NCBI RefSeq assembly: GCF_019800005.1
Contig: NZ_JABGCL010000023.1
Location: 1 to 64,000, forward strand
Direction: 5' to 3'
DNA: 64,000 nt
From: Geminicoccus harenae
GTDB lineage: Bacteria > Pseudomonadota > Alphaproteobacteria > Geminicoccales > Geminicoccaceae
In this document: positions 16,879 through 25,890 of the stretch, one piece after another
Numbering within the stretch: the first letter of the stretch is position 1
Layout: each line of letters begins with the position of its first letter
Program-made: the position numbers and the translations under genes
Notes under the pieces: generated by a model
What the model was told of the DNA's origin: nothing
Databases searched by the model: none
Seen by the model: only the letters and a program-made list of their open reading frames with translations

Positions 16879-17926
16879 GCGCACCAACCCGTCGCGCAGC
16901 CTGGAGATCCTGGCCCCGCTGGTCGCGGTGGCCCTGACCCTGGTGGTGGCGGCGATCCTGTTCGTGGCCCTGGGCAAGAACCCGGCCGATGCCTTCGCCG
17001 CGATGTTCTGGCGCCCGGTGCAGGATCTCTACGGGTGGAGCGAACTGGGCGTGAAGGTGGCGCCCCTGATCCTGTGTGCGGTAGGCTTGGCGATCGGCTT
17101 TCGCGCCTCGGTCTGGAACATCGGTGCCGAAGGCCAGATCGTCGTCGGGGCCATTGCCGCGAGCTGGGTGGCGCTCGCCACCGGCGAAGGCGGCTTCGGC
17201 CTGCCCGGCTGGCTCCTGCCGCTCCTGGCCGGTGCCCTGGGCGGGATGGTCTGGGGGGCGATCCCGGCACTCCTGCGCACGAAAGCCAACGCCAACGAAA
17301 TCCTGGTCAGCCTGATGCTGGTCTATGTCGGCGGCTTCCTCCTCCAGTACGTGGTGCGCGGGCCGATGCGCGACCCGATGAGCTTCGGCTTCCCGCAGTC
17401 GCCGATGTTCCCCGACCCCGCCCGCCTGCCGATCCTCCTGGACACCACCCGCCTCCACTTAGGGTTCGCCCTGGCGCTGCTGGCAGCACTGGTCGCCTGG
17501 CTGTTCGTGGCGCGCTCCTACCAGGGCTTCGTGTTCCGCCTGTCCGGCGAGGCACCCGCCGCTGCCGCCTATGCCGGGTTCAGCCGGGCCAAGGTCATCT
17601 GGGGCAGCTTCCTCATCAGCGGTGGCCTCGCGGGTCTGGCCGGGGCCGCCGAGGTGCTGGGCCCGATCGGCCAGCTCCAGCCCGCGGTCTCGCCCGGCTA
17701 CGGCTTCGCCGCGATCATCGTGGCCTTCCTGGGCCGCCTCCACCCGATCGGGATCATCGCCGCGGCCCTGCTCATGGGCCTGTTCTACCTGGGCGGCGAG
17801 ATCGCCCAGATGGAGCTGCAGCTCCCCATCGCGATCACCGGCGTGTTCCAGGGGCTGCTCCTGTTCTTTCTCTTGGGCGCCGACACGTTCGTGCGCTGGC
17901 GCCTGGTGCTCGGGGGGACGCGCTGA
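16862..17926 (+). CDS. Nucleoside/purine ABC transporter permease (YufP-like)
   Basis: A 354-aa inner-membrane permease with eight to ten hydrophobic segments. It has the conserved GFRASVWNIGAEGQIVVG and NANEILVSLMLVY stretches of BmpA-dependent nucleoside permeases. The start is a TTG at 16862 that overlaps the ATPase stop by 17 bp; this keeps the whole N-terminus, though no better start is visible. It partners the next permease to form the membrane channel. Confidence 0.92.
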   Translation: MLRLTRRTNPSRSLEILAPLVAVALTLVVAAILFVALGKNPADAFAAMFWRPVQDLYGWSELGVKVAPLILCAVGLAIGFRASVWNIGAEGQIVVGAIAASWVALATGEGGFGLPGWLLPLLAGALGGMVWGAIPALLRTKANANEILVSLMLVYVGGFLLQYVVRGPMRDPMSFGFPQSPMFPDPARLPILLDTTRLHLGFALALLAALVAWLFVARSYQGFVFRLSGEAPAAAAYAGFSRAKVIWGSFLISGGLAGLAGAAEVLGPIGQLQPAVSPGYGFAAIIVAFLGRLHPIGIIAAALLMGLFYLGGEIAQMELQLPIAITGVFQGLLLFFLLGADTFVRWRLVLGGTR

Positions 17927-18858
17927 TGGGCGACGAGCTTTCCACCGCGATCGCCGTGATCGCCGCCACGCTCCGCGCCGGCACGCCCTTGGTCTTCGCC
18001 GCGATCGGCGAGCTGGTGGCCGAGCGGGCGGGCGTGCTCAACCTCGGCATCGAGGGCATGATGCTGGTCGGTGCGGTGGTCGGCTTCATGGTTGCGGCCT
18101 CGACCGGCCTGACCCCGCTGGGCTTCGTCGCCGCGGCCCTGGCCGGCATGGGTGCCGCCGCGATCTACGGCGCCCTGGCGCTGAACCTGATGACCAACCA
18201 GGTCGCGACCGGCCTGGCCCTGGCGATCTTCGGCGCTGGCCTCGCAGCCTTCCTCGGCCAGTCCTGGGTCGGCATCCCCCTGCCGGGCATGGCCCTGCCC
18301 TTCCCGGAGACGCTGCGCTCCATCCCGGTGGCGGGGCCCATCCTGTTCGGCCATGACTGGCTGGTCTACCTGTCGCTCCTGACCGTGGCCGGCGTCGCTT
18401 TCTTCCTCCACCGCACCCGCGGCGGCCTGATCCTGCGCGCGGTCGGCGAGAACCAGGAAAGCGCCCACGCGCTGGGCTACCCGGTGCTGCGCATCCGCTG
18501 GCTGGCCACCCTGTTCGGCGGCGCCATGGCCGGGATCGGCGGCGGCTACCTGTCCCTGATCTACACGCCGCAATGGGCCGAGAACATGACCGCCGGGCGC
18601 GGCTGGATTGCCCTGGCGCTGGTGGTGTTCGCCACTTGGCGGCCCTGGCGGGTGCTCCTCGGCGCCTATGTCTTCGGCGGCGTCACCATCCTCGGCCTGC
18701 AGATCCAGGCGGCCGGCATCGCGATCAACAGCAACCTCGTGGCGATGACCCCCTATCTGGCCACGATCATCGTGCTCGTCTTGATCTCGCGCGACGCCAC
18801 CCGTATCCGCCTGCACACGCCGGCCTCCCTGGCGCGGCCGTTCCACCCCGAAGCATGA
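17926..18858 (+). CDS. Nucleoside/purine ABC transporter permease (YufQ-like)
   Basis: A 310-aa permease, second of the heterodimer. The motif ELVAERAGVLNLGIEGMMLVGA is diagnostic for the family, and NLMTNQVATGLALAIFG follows. The start ATG at 17926 overlaps the previous stop by one base. No basic membrane (BmpA-type) substrate-binding protein gene is found next to these three genes or anywhere in the window, so it must be encoded elsewhere. Confidence 0.93.
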   Translation: MGDELSTAIAVIAATLRAGTPLVFAAIGELVAERAGVLNLGIEGMMLVGAVVGFMVAASTGLTPLGFVAAALAGMGAAAIYGALALNLMTNQVATGLALAIFGAGLAAFLGQSWVGIPLPGMALPFPETLRSIPVAGPILFGHDWLVYLSLLTVAGVAFFLHRTRGGLILRAVGENQESAHALGYPVLRIRWLATLFGGAMAGIGGGYLSLIYTPQWAENMTAGRGWIALALVVFATWRPWRVLLGAYVFGGVTILGLQIQAAGIAINSNLVAMTPYLATIIVLVLISRDATRIRLHTPASLARPFHPEA

Positions 18859-18873
18859 GCACAGGACAGGCGG

Positions 18874-19701
18874 ATGATCACGATCGAGGCGAACGGCGCG
18901 AAGATCCCGGCACTGGGCTTCGGCACCTACCAGCTCACCGGCAGCCTCGGCACCGACATGGTCGCCACCGCGCTCAACCTCGGCTACCGGCACATCGACA
19001 CCGCGCGCATGTACGGCAACGAGGCCGAGGTCGGCCGCGGCATCGCGACCTCGGGCATCCCGCGCGAGGAGATCTTCCTCACCACCAAGATCTGGCCCGA
19101 CGACTTCGCGCATGACGACTTCCTGCGCAGCGCCGAGCAGTCGGTGAAGAACCTGGGTACGACCCCGGACCTCCTGCTCCTGCACTGGCCCTCCAAGACG
19201 GTCCCGCTCGACGAGACGATCGCCGCCCTGGTCGAGGCGCAGCGAAAGGGCCTGACCCGCTTCATCGGCGTCAGCAACTTCACCATCCCGCTCCTGCGCC
19301 TCGCCACCGAGCATTCCCCGATCCCGCTGGTGAACAACCAGATCGAGTACCACCCCTATTTGTCCCAGGACGCCCTGCTGCCCTTCCACAGGAAGCTCGG
19401 CATCGCCACCACCGCCCACTGCCCGACCGCGCGCGGCAAGGTCATGGACGATCCGGTGATCAAGAAGATCGCCGACGCCCACGGCACGAACCCGATCCAG
19501 GTGACGCTGCGCTGGCTGATCCAGCAGGAAGGTGTCGCCGCCATCCCGCGCACCAGCTCGGAGAAGAACGCGAAGAGCAACCTGAAGGTGCTGGAGTTCG
19601 AGCTCACGCCTGACGAGATGGCGCAGATCTCCGCATTGCGCTCCACCAACTACCGGATCTGCGACTTCGCGTTCTCGCCGGTCTGGGACGCGGTGGCGTG
19701 A
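18874..19701 (+). CDS. Aldo/keto reductase
   Basis: A 275-aa NADPH-dependent oxidoreductase with the (alpha/beta)8 barrel of the AKR5/DkgB-like group. The tetrad is visible: Asp in HIDTARMYGNE, Tyr in the same motif, Lys in TTKIW, and His in LLLLHWP. The late PRTSSEKNAKSNLKV holds the NADP phosphate-binding Ser/Lys/Asn/Arg. Likely reactions are reduction of 2,5-diketo-gluconate or methylglyoxal-like carbonyls; the substrate is not shown. It begins 15 bp after the permease gene, so it may share its transcript. Confidence 0.93.
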   Translation: MITIEANGAKIPALGFGTYQLTGSLGTDMVATALNLGYRHIDTARMYGNEAEVGRGIATSGIPREEIFLTTKIWPDDFAHDDFLRSAEQSVKNLGTTPDLLLLHWPSKTVPLDETIAALVEAQRKGLTRFIGVSNFTIPLLRLATEHSPIPLVNNQIEYHPYLSQDALLPFHRKLGIATTAHCPTARGKVMDDPVIKKIADAHGTNPIQVTLRWLIQQEGVAAIPRTSSEKNAKSNLKVLEFELTPDEMAQISALRSTNYRICDFAFSPVWDAVA

Positions 19702-19813
19702 GAGGCGGACCGCTGCGCTCCACCGGCGCAGTCGGCACGTGCGGAGCACGATGAACCCGGACGAGACGCTGTCGTTGCCAGTTGGCCGATCGGCCTCAAG
19801 CCGGCCGTTCCTC

Positions 19814-19842
19814 TGGATGGCCGGCTCGAGGCCGGCCATGAC
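19814..19842 (+). repeat. Palindromic repeat element, copy 1
   Basis: The unit begins GGATGGCCGGC and ends GGCCGGCCATGAC and folds on itself around CTCGAG (arms TGGCCGGC and GCCGGCCA). The 19866-19893 copy is nearly the same sequence in the opposite orientation. Such extragenic palindromes are common in alphaproteobacteria and may act as transcription terminators between the convergent genes at 19701 and 19974. Confidence 0.6.
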
Positions 19843-19865
19843 GAGCTGATTTGCACGTTCCGATT

Positions 19866-19893
19866 CGTCATGGCCGGGCCTGACCCGGCCATC
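19866..19893 (-). repeat. Palindromic repeat element, copy 2 (inverted)
   Basis: Read on the minus strand, this unit differs from copy 1 at only a few central bases and is also a palindrome (TGGCCGGG paired with CCCGGCCA). The two copies form an inverted pair about 23 bp apart and could also make one long hairpin. Confidence 0.6.
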
Positions 19894-19973
19894 CAGTGGT
19901 CAAGCCGAGAAAGCGCCCGTAGGGACAAGGATAGCTGACGAGAGATCCTCCCCAGTGCCGTTCCGAAGAGACA

Positions 19974-21179
19974 TTAGCCGGCCACTGCGGACACCCGGCA
20001 TGACGTAGCCCGCAGGTGCAGCCACCACGCCGCCGCACAGCACAGCGAGCTCCCCGCCATCACCACCACCATCGGCCGCGCCGTGCCGTCGAAGGCAGCG
20101 CTCACCAGCAGCGTCGCCAGCGCGCCCAGCAGGCCTTGGAGGAACCCGCCCAGCGCCGAGGCGGTGCCGGCCATCGCCCCCATCGGCTCCAGCGCCAGCA
20201 TGGTGGCATTCGGCATGATCATGCCCAGCGCCCCCAGGCTCAGGAAGATCATGAGCGCCGCGACCGGCAGGCTGGCCTGCCCCGTCAGCATGACCAGGCC
20301 CATCAGCACCGCCATCACCACGAACCAGCCGACCGCCAGCGTGATCAGGCGCGGCGCACCGATCCGGCGGATGATCGTGGCGTTGAGCTGGGCCAGGCCG
20401 ATGATGGTCGCGGCGTTGCCGGCGAAGATCAGGCTGTAGGTGAGCGGCGTGACCCCATAGAGCGTGATGAACACGAAGGACGAGCCGGCGACATAGGCCA
20501 GCAGCGCCGCCTGGGCGAAGCCCGCCGTGGCGACGGCACTCATGAAGGTGCGGTCGCGGCATAAGGCGGCATAGCTGCGCAGGACCGTGAGCCCGTTCTG
20601 CCTGATGCGCCGCTCGGGCAGGTGGGTTTCCGGCATGGAGGTCCAGATCAGCACGCCCACGCCGATCGCGACCAGGGCCAGCGCCCAGAAGATCATCCGC
20701 CAGGACGCCACCTGGATCAGCAAGCCGCCTGCCAGCGGGGCCAGGATCGGCGAGACGCTGAGCGCCAGGATCGCGGTGGACAGAAGGCGCGCCGCCTCCA
20801 CGCCGGTATGCATGTCGCGGATGATCGCGATCGCCAGCACCATGCCGGCCGAGGCGCCCAGCCCCTGGAGCAGGCGCCAGAGCAGCAGCGAATCGACGTC
20901 GCCGGCCAGGGCACAGCCGATCGAGCCCAGGACGAACAGGCATAAGCCCGCATAGACCGGCGGCTTGCGCCCGATCGCGTCCGAGAGCGGCCCGTAGATC
21001 ACCTGACCCGCCGCCATGGTGATCACGAAGCAGAGCACGGTGAGCTGCACCACGCCATGGTCGGTGGCGAACTCGGCGGCGATCGAGCCGAAGGCCGGCA
21101 GATAGGCGTCGATCGCGAACGGACCCACCGCGATCAGGAGGCCGAGGATCACCGCGTGACGAAGCATGGTCGCGTTCAT
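19974..21179 (-). CDS. Bcr/CflA-type multidrug efflux MFS transporter
   Basis: A 401-aa, 12-segment membrane protein of the drug:proton antiporter-1 group. Motif A is YGPLSDAIGRKPP, and the N-terminus AVGPFAIDAYLPAFG is the classic Bcr/CflA signature. The start chosen is the ATG at 21179 (MNATMLRHA), which begins just before the first segment; the open frame extends upstream through sequence that does not resemble the family. Substrates in relatives include bicyclomycin, chloramphenicol and sulfonamides; not determined here. Confidence 0.92.
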   Translation of the reverse strand: MNATMLRHAVILGLLIAVGPFAIDAYLPAFGSIAAEFATDHGVVQLTVLCFVITMAAGQVIYGPLSDAIGRKPPVYAGLCLFVLGSIGCALAGDVDSLLLWRLLQGLGASAGMVLAIAIIRDMHTGVEAARLLSTAILALSVSPILAPLAGGLLIQVASWRMIFWALALVAIGVGVLIWTSMPETHLPERRIRQNGLTVLRSYAALCRDRTFMSAVATAGFAQAALLAYVAGSSFVFITLYGVTPLTYSLIFAGNAATIIGLAQLNATIIRRIGAPRLITLAVGWFVVMAVLMGLVMLTGQASLPVAALMIFLSLGALGMIMPNATMLALEPMGAMAGTASALGGFLQGLLGALATLLVSAAFDGTARPMVVVMAGSSLCCAAAWWLHLRATSCRVSAVAG

Positions 21180-21556
21180 GGTCGAGCCGTCTTGGAACAG
21201 TCTGGGCGCGCCCGGTCCGGCCTGCCCGGTCGAAGGGCAGGCTCGAGGGGTCGCGCGGGGAAAAGGCCGGGCCGCCCACCGCATCGGCGAGGTTCGGGCG
21301 AGCCGGCGCTTTTCTCGCATCGCGGCAAGTTCGGCAAGCGTACGGATGATGGAAGCTGCTATACTGTGGCGTCCCTGCCGCGTCGTCCGCGGGCTTGCAA
21401 TGCGCCAGTGCTGGCAGTGATTTTGCGAAACGAACCCGAGCGGAGGCTTTTTCGTTGCAGTTCAATGGGTTGCGTCTTCCTGTCGCTTGACGCGGCACCA
21501 CCGTCGCGCGAAAAGGCGGGCGTTGGATCGTTCGTCCAGGGAAAGCGACCGCCGGC
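21180..21556. other. Intergenic region between the efflux gene and ihfB
   Basis: No gene is recognised in these 377 bases. They must hold the divergent promoters of the efflux gene and ihfB. A TATACT at 21360-21365 is a possible -10 for a rightward transcript, but I see no good -35, so this is weak. Unlike many alphaproteobacteria, rpsA is not upstream of ihfB here. Confidence 0.4.
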
Positions 21557-21844
21557 ATGACCCGCTCCGACCTCATCCGCCGCATCGCCGAGGCGAACCC
21601 GCACCTCTACCTGCGCGATGTCGAGAAGATCGTCGCCACCGTGTTCGAGGAGCTGACCAAGGCGCTGGAGCGCGGCGACCGGGTCGAGCTGCGCGGCTTC
21701 GGCGCCTTCTCCATCCGCGGCCGCTCGGCGCGGACCGGCCGCAATCCGCGCACCGGCGAGGAGGTGGATGTCCCGGACAAGCGGGTGCCCTATTTCAAGA
21801 CCGGCAAGGAGCTGAGAGAGCGGCTGAACGTCGGCACGGAGTGA
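21557..21844 (+). CDS. ihfB: Integration host factor beta subunit
   Basis: A 95-aa DNA-bending protein of the HU/IHF family that works with IHF alpha in recombination, replication and transcription. The beta-arm motif GRNPRTGEEV carries the Pro that intercalates into DNA, and the C-terminus ends in the helix KTGKELRERLN. Length and the LVRRIAEANP-like start (MTRSDLIRRIAEANP) fit IhfB rather than HU. It is followed by lapA and pyrF as is usual in alphaproteobacteria. Confidence 0.96.
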   Translation: MTRSDLIRRIAEANPHLYLRDVEKIVATVFEELTKALERGDRVELRGFGAFSIRGRSARTGRNPRTGEEVDVPDKRVPYFKTGKELRERLNVGTE

Positions 21845-21910
21845 GGCGGCAGCGCCTGTCGCAGCCGGGCCTCCTCTGATATGAGCGGGCCCAAGCTTCG
21901 TGAGGCGCCC

Positions 21911-22261
21911 ATGGTAAAGTTTCTCCGCACGATCCTCGCCCTGGTCGGGCTCCTGGTGATCGTCCTGTTCGCGATCGGCAACCGCCAGCCCGTCGAGATC
22001 TCGCTCTGGCCGACCCCGTTCATGGTCGACCTGCCGCTCTACGGCGTGTTCCTGGTGGCGATGATCATCGGCGTGATCCTGGGCGGCATCGCGTCCTGGC
22101 TGGGCGGCCACGACAAGCGGGTCGAGGCGTCGCGCACCCGGCGCAAGCTGGCCATCCTGCAGGAACAGGAGCTGCGCCGCCGCCGCGACGAGGAAGCCTC
22201 GGCCGCAGCGCTCGCCGCCAAGAACGTGACGCCGACCCGCGCACTGGCCACGGCGCGCTGA
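21911..22261 (+). CDS. LapA-domain (DUF1049) membrane protein
   Basis: A 116-aa protein with two membrane segments (about residues 8-25 and 42-63) and a charged, probably coiled-coil tail (ASRTRRKLAILQEQELRRRRDEEA). The pattern NRQPVEISLWP is typical of lipopolysaccharide-assembly LapA-domain proteins. The start is the ATG at 21911 with GTGAGG just upstream; an in-frame ATG at 21881 would add ten residues. The position downstream of ihfB is conserved across the class. Confidence 0.85.
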   Translation: MVKFLRTILALVGLLVIVLFAIGNRQPVEISLWPTPFMVDLPLYGVFLVAMIIGVILGGIASWLGGHDKRVEASRTRRKLAILQEQELRRRRDEEASAAALAAKNVTPTRALATAR

Positions 22262-22265
22262 GCCG

Positions 22266-23228
22266 ATGGAGCAGGTGCCCTTCTTCGGCCCGCAAGCGAT
22301 CGAGGCCGCCCTGCCCTGGCCGCGCATGGTGGATGCCCTGCGCATCGGCTTCCAGGCGGGTGCCGAGGCCCCGGTCCGGCACCACCACCCGGTTCCGCGC
22401 CCGGGCATGGACCGGCCGGCCGACCTCCTGATCATGCCGGCCTGGCGGCCGGGCAGTGTCACCGGCATCAAGATCGTGCATGTGGCGCCCGGCCACGAGG
22501 CGTGCGGCATCCCCTCGATCCAGGGGCTCTACCTCCTGTTCGACGGGCCGACCGGCACGCCCAGGGCGATCCTGGATGGTGCTGCCCTGACCCTGCGCCG
22601 CACGGCCGGCGCCTCGGCCCTGGCCGCTTCCTATCTCGCCCGCGACGACATCCGCACCCACTTGGTCGTGGGTGCGGGCGCGCTCTGCCCGAACTTCGTC
22701 CATGCGCACCGGGCGGTGCGGCCCTCCCTGGAGCGGGCACTGATCTGGAACCGCAACCCGGACAAGGCCGAAGCGGCCGCGGCCCGGCTCGCCGCGCAGG
22801 GCATCGCGGCGGAGGCGGTCACCGATCTGGCCGCCGCGGTCAGCCAGGCCGACCTGATCTCGGCCGCCACCAACTCCACCGAGCCGCTGGTGCGCGGCGC
22901 CGATGTCCGCCCCGGCACCCATGTCGACCTGGTCGGCGCCTATACCCATGCGATGCGCGAGAGCGACGACGCGCTGGTGGCTGCTGCCTCCGTGTTCGTC
23001 GACACCCGCGAGGGTGCGCTGGCCGAGGCGGGCGACCTGCTCCAGGCGATCGACTCCGGCGCCTTCTCGGCCGGTTCGATCCGGGGCGAGCTGCGCGAGC
23101 TGGTGACCGGCACCGTGCCGGGCCGGCGCAGCGCCGACGAGGTCACCCTGTTCAAGTCGGTGGGTGCCGCCCTGGAGGACCTGGTGGCCGCCGAGGCGGT
23201 CGTCGCCGCATCCGGCCAGGGCGATTGA
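22266..23228 (+). CDS. Ornithine cyclodeaminase/mu-crystallin family protein
   Basis: A 320-aa NAD(P)-binding protein of the OCD/mu-crystallin family. It has KIVHVAPGHEACGIPS, then GTPRAILDGAALTLRRTAGASALA, and the nucleotide loop VVGAGALCPNF. Relatives include ornithine cyclodeaminases, alanine dehydrogenases and ketimine or pyrroline reductases; the exact reaction cannot be given. It begins 4 bp after lapA and sits between lapA and pyrF, where other alphaproteobacteria usually have no such gene. Confidence 0.88.
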   Translation: MEQVPFFGPQAIEAALPWPRMVDALRIGFQAGAEAPVRHHHPVPRPGMDRPADLLIMPAWRPGSVTGIKIVHVAPGHEACGIPSIQGLYLLFDGPTGTPRAILDGAALTLRRTAGASALAASYLARDDIRTHLVVGAGALCPNFVHAHRAVRPSLERALIWNRNPDKAEAAAARLAAQGIAAEAVTDLAAAVSQADLISAATNSTEPLVRGADVRPGTHVDLVGAYTHAMRESDDALVAAASVFVDTREGALAEAGDLLQAIDSGAFSAGSIRGELRELVTGTVPGRRSADEVTLFKSVGAALEDLVAAEAVVAASGQGD

Positions 23229-23336
23229 ATCCGGCGCCGCTTCCCACACATGTAGAGACATCCCGCCCATCGCGTTGACGCACCTGTCTGGCTCTGCCAA
23301 GCAGCGCAGCGGTCCTGCCATCGTCCGGAACCGACC

Positions 23337-24035
23337 TTGTCCAGCTCCCCGATCTTGTGCGCCATCGACCGCCCCGACCCGGCCGGCGCCCTGACGCTGG
23401 CCCGGTCGCTGAACGGCGTGGTCGGCGGCGTGAAGCTCGGCCTGGAGTTCTTCTGCGCCAGCGGCCCAGACGGCGTGCGCACCGTCCAGGAGGCTGGCCT
23501 GCCGATCTTCCTGGACCTGAAGCTGCACGACATCCCGAACACGGTGGCAGGGGCAGTCCGCTCCGCCCTGGCGCTCGAGCCCGCCATGCTGACCCTGCAT
23601 GCGTCGGGTGGTGCGGCGATGCTGCGGGCGGCGGTCGAGGCCAAGCGGCAGGCCGGCGCCTCCACCTGGCTCCTGGCGGTGACGGTGCTGACCAGCCTGG
23701 ACGATGCCGACTTGGCAGCAGCGGGCGTGGCCGGCGGCACCGGGGCGCAGGTCGAGCGGCTGGCACGGCTCGCGGTCGAGGCCGGCGTCGACGGCCTGGT
23801 CTGCTCGCCGCACGAGATTGCCCGCCTGCGCCGGATCCTGCCGGCTGGCGTGAAGCTGGTGGTCCCGGGCATCCGCCCGGCCGGGCCTGCCGGTGACGAC
23901 CAGAAGCGGGTGATGACACCGCAGGAGGCACTGGCCGCCGGTGCCGACGTGCTGGTGGTGGGGCGGCCGATCACGGGTGCGGCCGATCCGGTCGCCGCGG
24001 CGCGCGGCCTGCTCGGAGGCGGATCCGGCCGATGA
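23337..24035 (+). CDS. pyrF: Orotidine 5'-phosphate decarboxylase
   Basis: A 232-aa enzyme converting OMP to UMP, the last step of de novo pyrimidine synthesis. The catalytic Asp-Lys-x-x-Asp array is in FLDLKLHDIPNTV, and the phosphate-binding end is VVPGIRPAG with GRPI. The start is a TTG at 23337; no ATG in frame gives the full N-terminus. Its stop overlaps the trpF start by 4 bp. Confidence 0.95.
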   Translation: MSSSPILCAIDRPDPAGALTLARSLNGVVGGVKLGLEFFCASGPDGVRTVQEAGLPIFLDLKLHDIPNTVAGAVRSALALEPAMLTLHASGGAAMLRAAVEAKRQAGASTWLLAVTVLTSLDDADLAAAGVAGGTGAQVERLARLAVEAGVDGLVCSPHEIARLRRILPAGVKLVVPGIRPAGPAGDDQKRVMTPQEALAAGADVLVVGRPITGAADPVAAARGLLGGGSGR

Positions 24036-24685
24036 CGCTGGTCAAGATCTGCGGGCTGAAGGAGCCGGCGCGCATCGTCCAGGCCTGCGGGGCCGGCGCG
24101 GACTTCGTGGGCTTCGTGTTCTTCCCGCCGTCGCGGCGCAACGTCACGCCCCATGAGGCGGGCGAGCTCGCCCGGCACGTCACCGGCGAGACAAGGACGG
24201 TCGGCCTGTTCGTCAATCCGGACGACCATCTGCTCGAGACCGCGCTGATGTCGGTGGCGCTCGACGTGATCCAGCTCCACGGCGAGGAGAAGCCCGAGCG
24301 GGTCGCCGAGATCGGGCTGCGCTTCGGCGTGGAGACGCTGAAGGCGCTGCCGGTGGCGACACCGGAGGACCTGGCGGTGCTGCCGGCCTACCGGGACGCC
24401 GCCGACATGCTGCTGTTCGACACCAAGCCCCTGCCAGGTGCTGCCCAGCCCGGCGGCAACGGCTTGGCGTTCGACTGGCGGCTGCTCCAGGGCCTGGAGG
24501 TCGGGAAGCCCTGGCTGCTCGCGGGGGGCCTGAGCCCCGACAATGTCGAGGCTGCCCTGGCGATGACCGGTGCCACCGGTGTCGATGTCAGCTCCGGGGT
24601 GGAGATTTCGCCCGGCGTGAAGGATCCGGCACGGCTCGCCGACTTCATCGCCAAGGCCAAGGGATTTGGAAGGAACGACCGATGA
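24032..24685 (+). CDS. trpF: Phosphoribosylanthranilate isomerase
   Basis: A 217-aa TIM-barrel enzyme of tryptophan synthesis. The general base Cys is in VKICGLKEP at the start, and the general acid Asp in LLFDTKPL. VDVSSGVEISPGVKDP near the end is the phosphate-binding signature. Its stop overlaps the trpB start by 4 bp. Confidence 0.97.
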   Translation: MTLVKICGLKEPARIVQACGAGADFVGFVFFPPSRRNVTPHEAGELARHVTGETRTVGLFVNPDDHLLETALMSVALDVIQLHGEEKPERVAEIGLRFGVETLKALPVATPEDLAVLPAYRDAADMLLFDTKPLPGAAQPGGNGLAFDWRLLQGLEVGKPWLLAGGLSPDNVEAALAMTGATGVDVSSGVEISPGVKDPARLADFIAKAKGFGRNDR

Positions 24686-25890
24686 GCCAGCGCAACTCCC
24701 TGCGCACCATGCCGGACGAGAACGGCCATTACGGCATCTTCGGCGGACGGTTCGTCGCCGAGACCCTGATGCCGCTGATCCTCGACCTGGAGCGCGCCTA
24801 CGAGGAGGTGAAGAAGGACGAGGGCTTCTGGAAGGAACTCGACGGCTGGTTCAAGGACTATGTCGGCCGCCCCTCGCCGCTCTACTACGCTGAGCGCCTG
24901 ACCGAGCATTTCGGCGGGGCGAAGATCTACTTCAAGCGTGAGGAGCTGAACCACACCGGCTCCCACAAGATCAACAACACGGTGGCCCAGGTCCTGCTCG
25001 CCAAGCGCATGGGCAAGACCCGGATCATCGCCGAGACCGGGGCCGGCCAGCACGGCGTCGCCACCGCCACCGTGGCCTCGCGCCTCGGCCTGCCCTGCAT
25101 CGTCTACATGGGTGCCAAGGACATCGAGCGGCAGCAGCCCAACGTGTTCCGCATGCGCCTGCTGGGTGCCGAGGTGCGCCCCGTCACCTCCGGCTCGCAT
25201 ACGCTCAAAGACGCGATGAACGAGGCGCTGCGCGACTGGGTGACCAACGTCCACGACACGTTCTACGTGATCGGCTCGGTGGCAGGCCCCCATCCCTATC
25301 CGGCGATGGTGCGCGACTTCCAGTCGGTGATCGGCCGCGAGGCGAAGCAGCAGATCCTGGAAAAGGAAGGCCGCCTGCCGGACGTGCTGGTGGCAGCCGT
25401 GGGCGGCGGCTCCAATGCCATGGGCCTGTTCCACCCCTTCCTGGACGACGAGGTCCGGCTGATCGCGGTGGAAGCCGCGGGCGACGGGATCGAGACCGGC
25501 CGCCATGCCGCGGCGATGGCCGCCGGCACCCCCGGCGTGCTGCACGGCTCGCGCTCCTACCTGCTCCAGGACCAGGACGGCCAGGTGATCGAGCCGCACT
25601 CGATCTCGGCCGGTCTCGACTATCCGGGCGTGGGCCCTGAGCATTCCTGGCTGAAGGACCAGGGCCGCCTGGAGATCGCTCCCATCACGGATGCGGAGAC
25701 GCTGGAGGCCTTCCAGCTCTGCGGCAAGCTGGAGGGCATCCTGCCGGCGCTGGAATGCGCCCATGCCCTGGCGCATGTCGCCAAGATCGCGCCCGGCATG
25801 GACCGGGACCAGATCATCCTCCTCAACCTGTCCGGCCGGGGCGACAAGGACATTTTCGCGGTCGCGGAGCATCTTGGAGTGAAGCTGTGA
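24682..25890 (+). CDS. trpB: Tryptophan synthase beta subunit
   Basis: A 402-aa PLP enzyme that joins indole with serine. The PLP Lys lies in HTGSHKINN, the phosphate loop is GGGSNAMG, and the Glu of the active site lies in AETGAGQHG. The length is normal for a TrpB1. It overlaps trpA by 4 bp (GTGA), matching the alpha/beta stoichiometry of the complex. Confidence 0.98.
   Translation: MSQRNSLRTMPDENGHYGIFGGRFVAETLMPLILDLERAYEEVKKDEGFWKELDGWFKDYVGRPSPLYYAERLTEHFGGAKIYFKREELNHTGSHKINNTVAQVLLAKRMGKTRIIAETGAGQHGVATATVASRLGLPCIVYMGAKDIERQQPNVFRMRLLGAEVRPVTSGSHTLKDAMNEALRDWVTNVHDTFYVIGSVAGPHPYPAMVRDFQSVIGREAKQQILEKEGRLPDVLVAAVGGGSNAMGLFHPFLDDEVRLIAVEAAGDGIETGRHAAAMAAGTPGVLHGSRSYLLQDQDGQVIEPHSISAGLDYPGVGPEHSWLKDQGRLEIAPITDAETLEAFQLCGKLEGILPALECAHALAHVAKIAPGMDRDQIILLNLSGRGDKDIFAVAEHLGVKL

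Noticed and set aside
17785..19839. 684-codon leftward open frame
   Set aside because: It is antisense to the permease and aldo/keto reductase genes; its composition (Gly, Arg, Asp, His) is typical of a GC-rich shadow.
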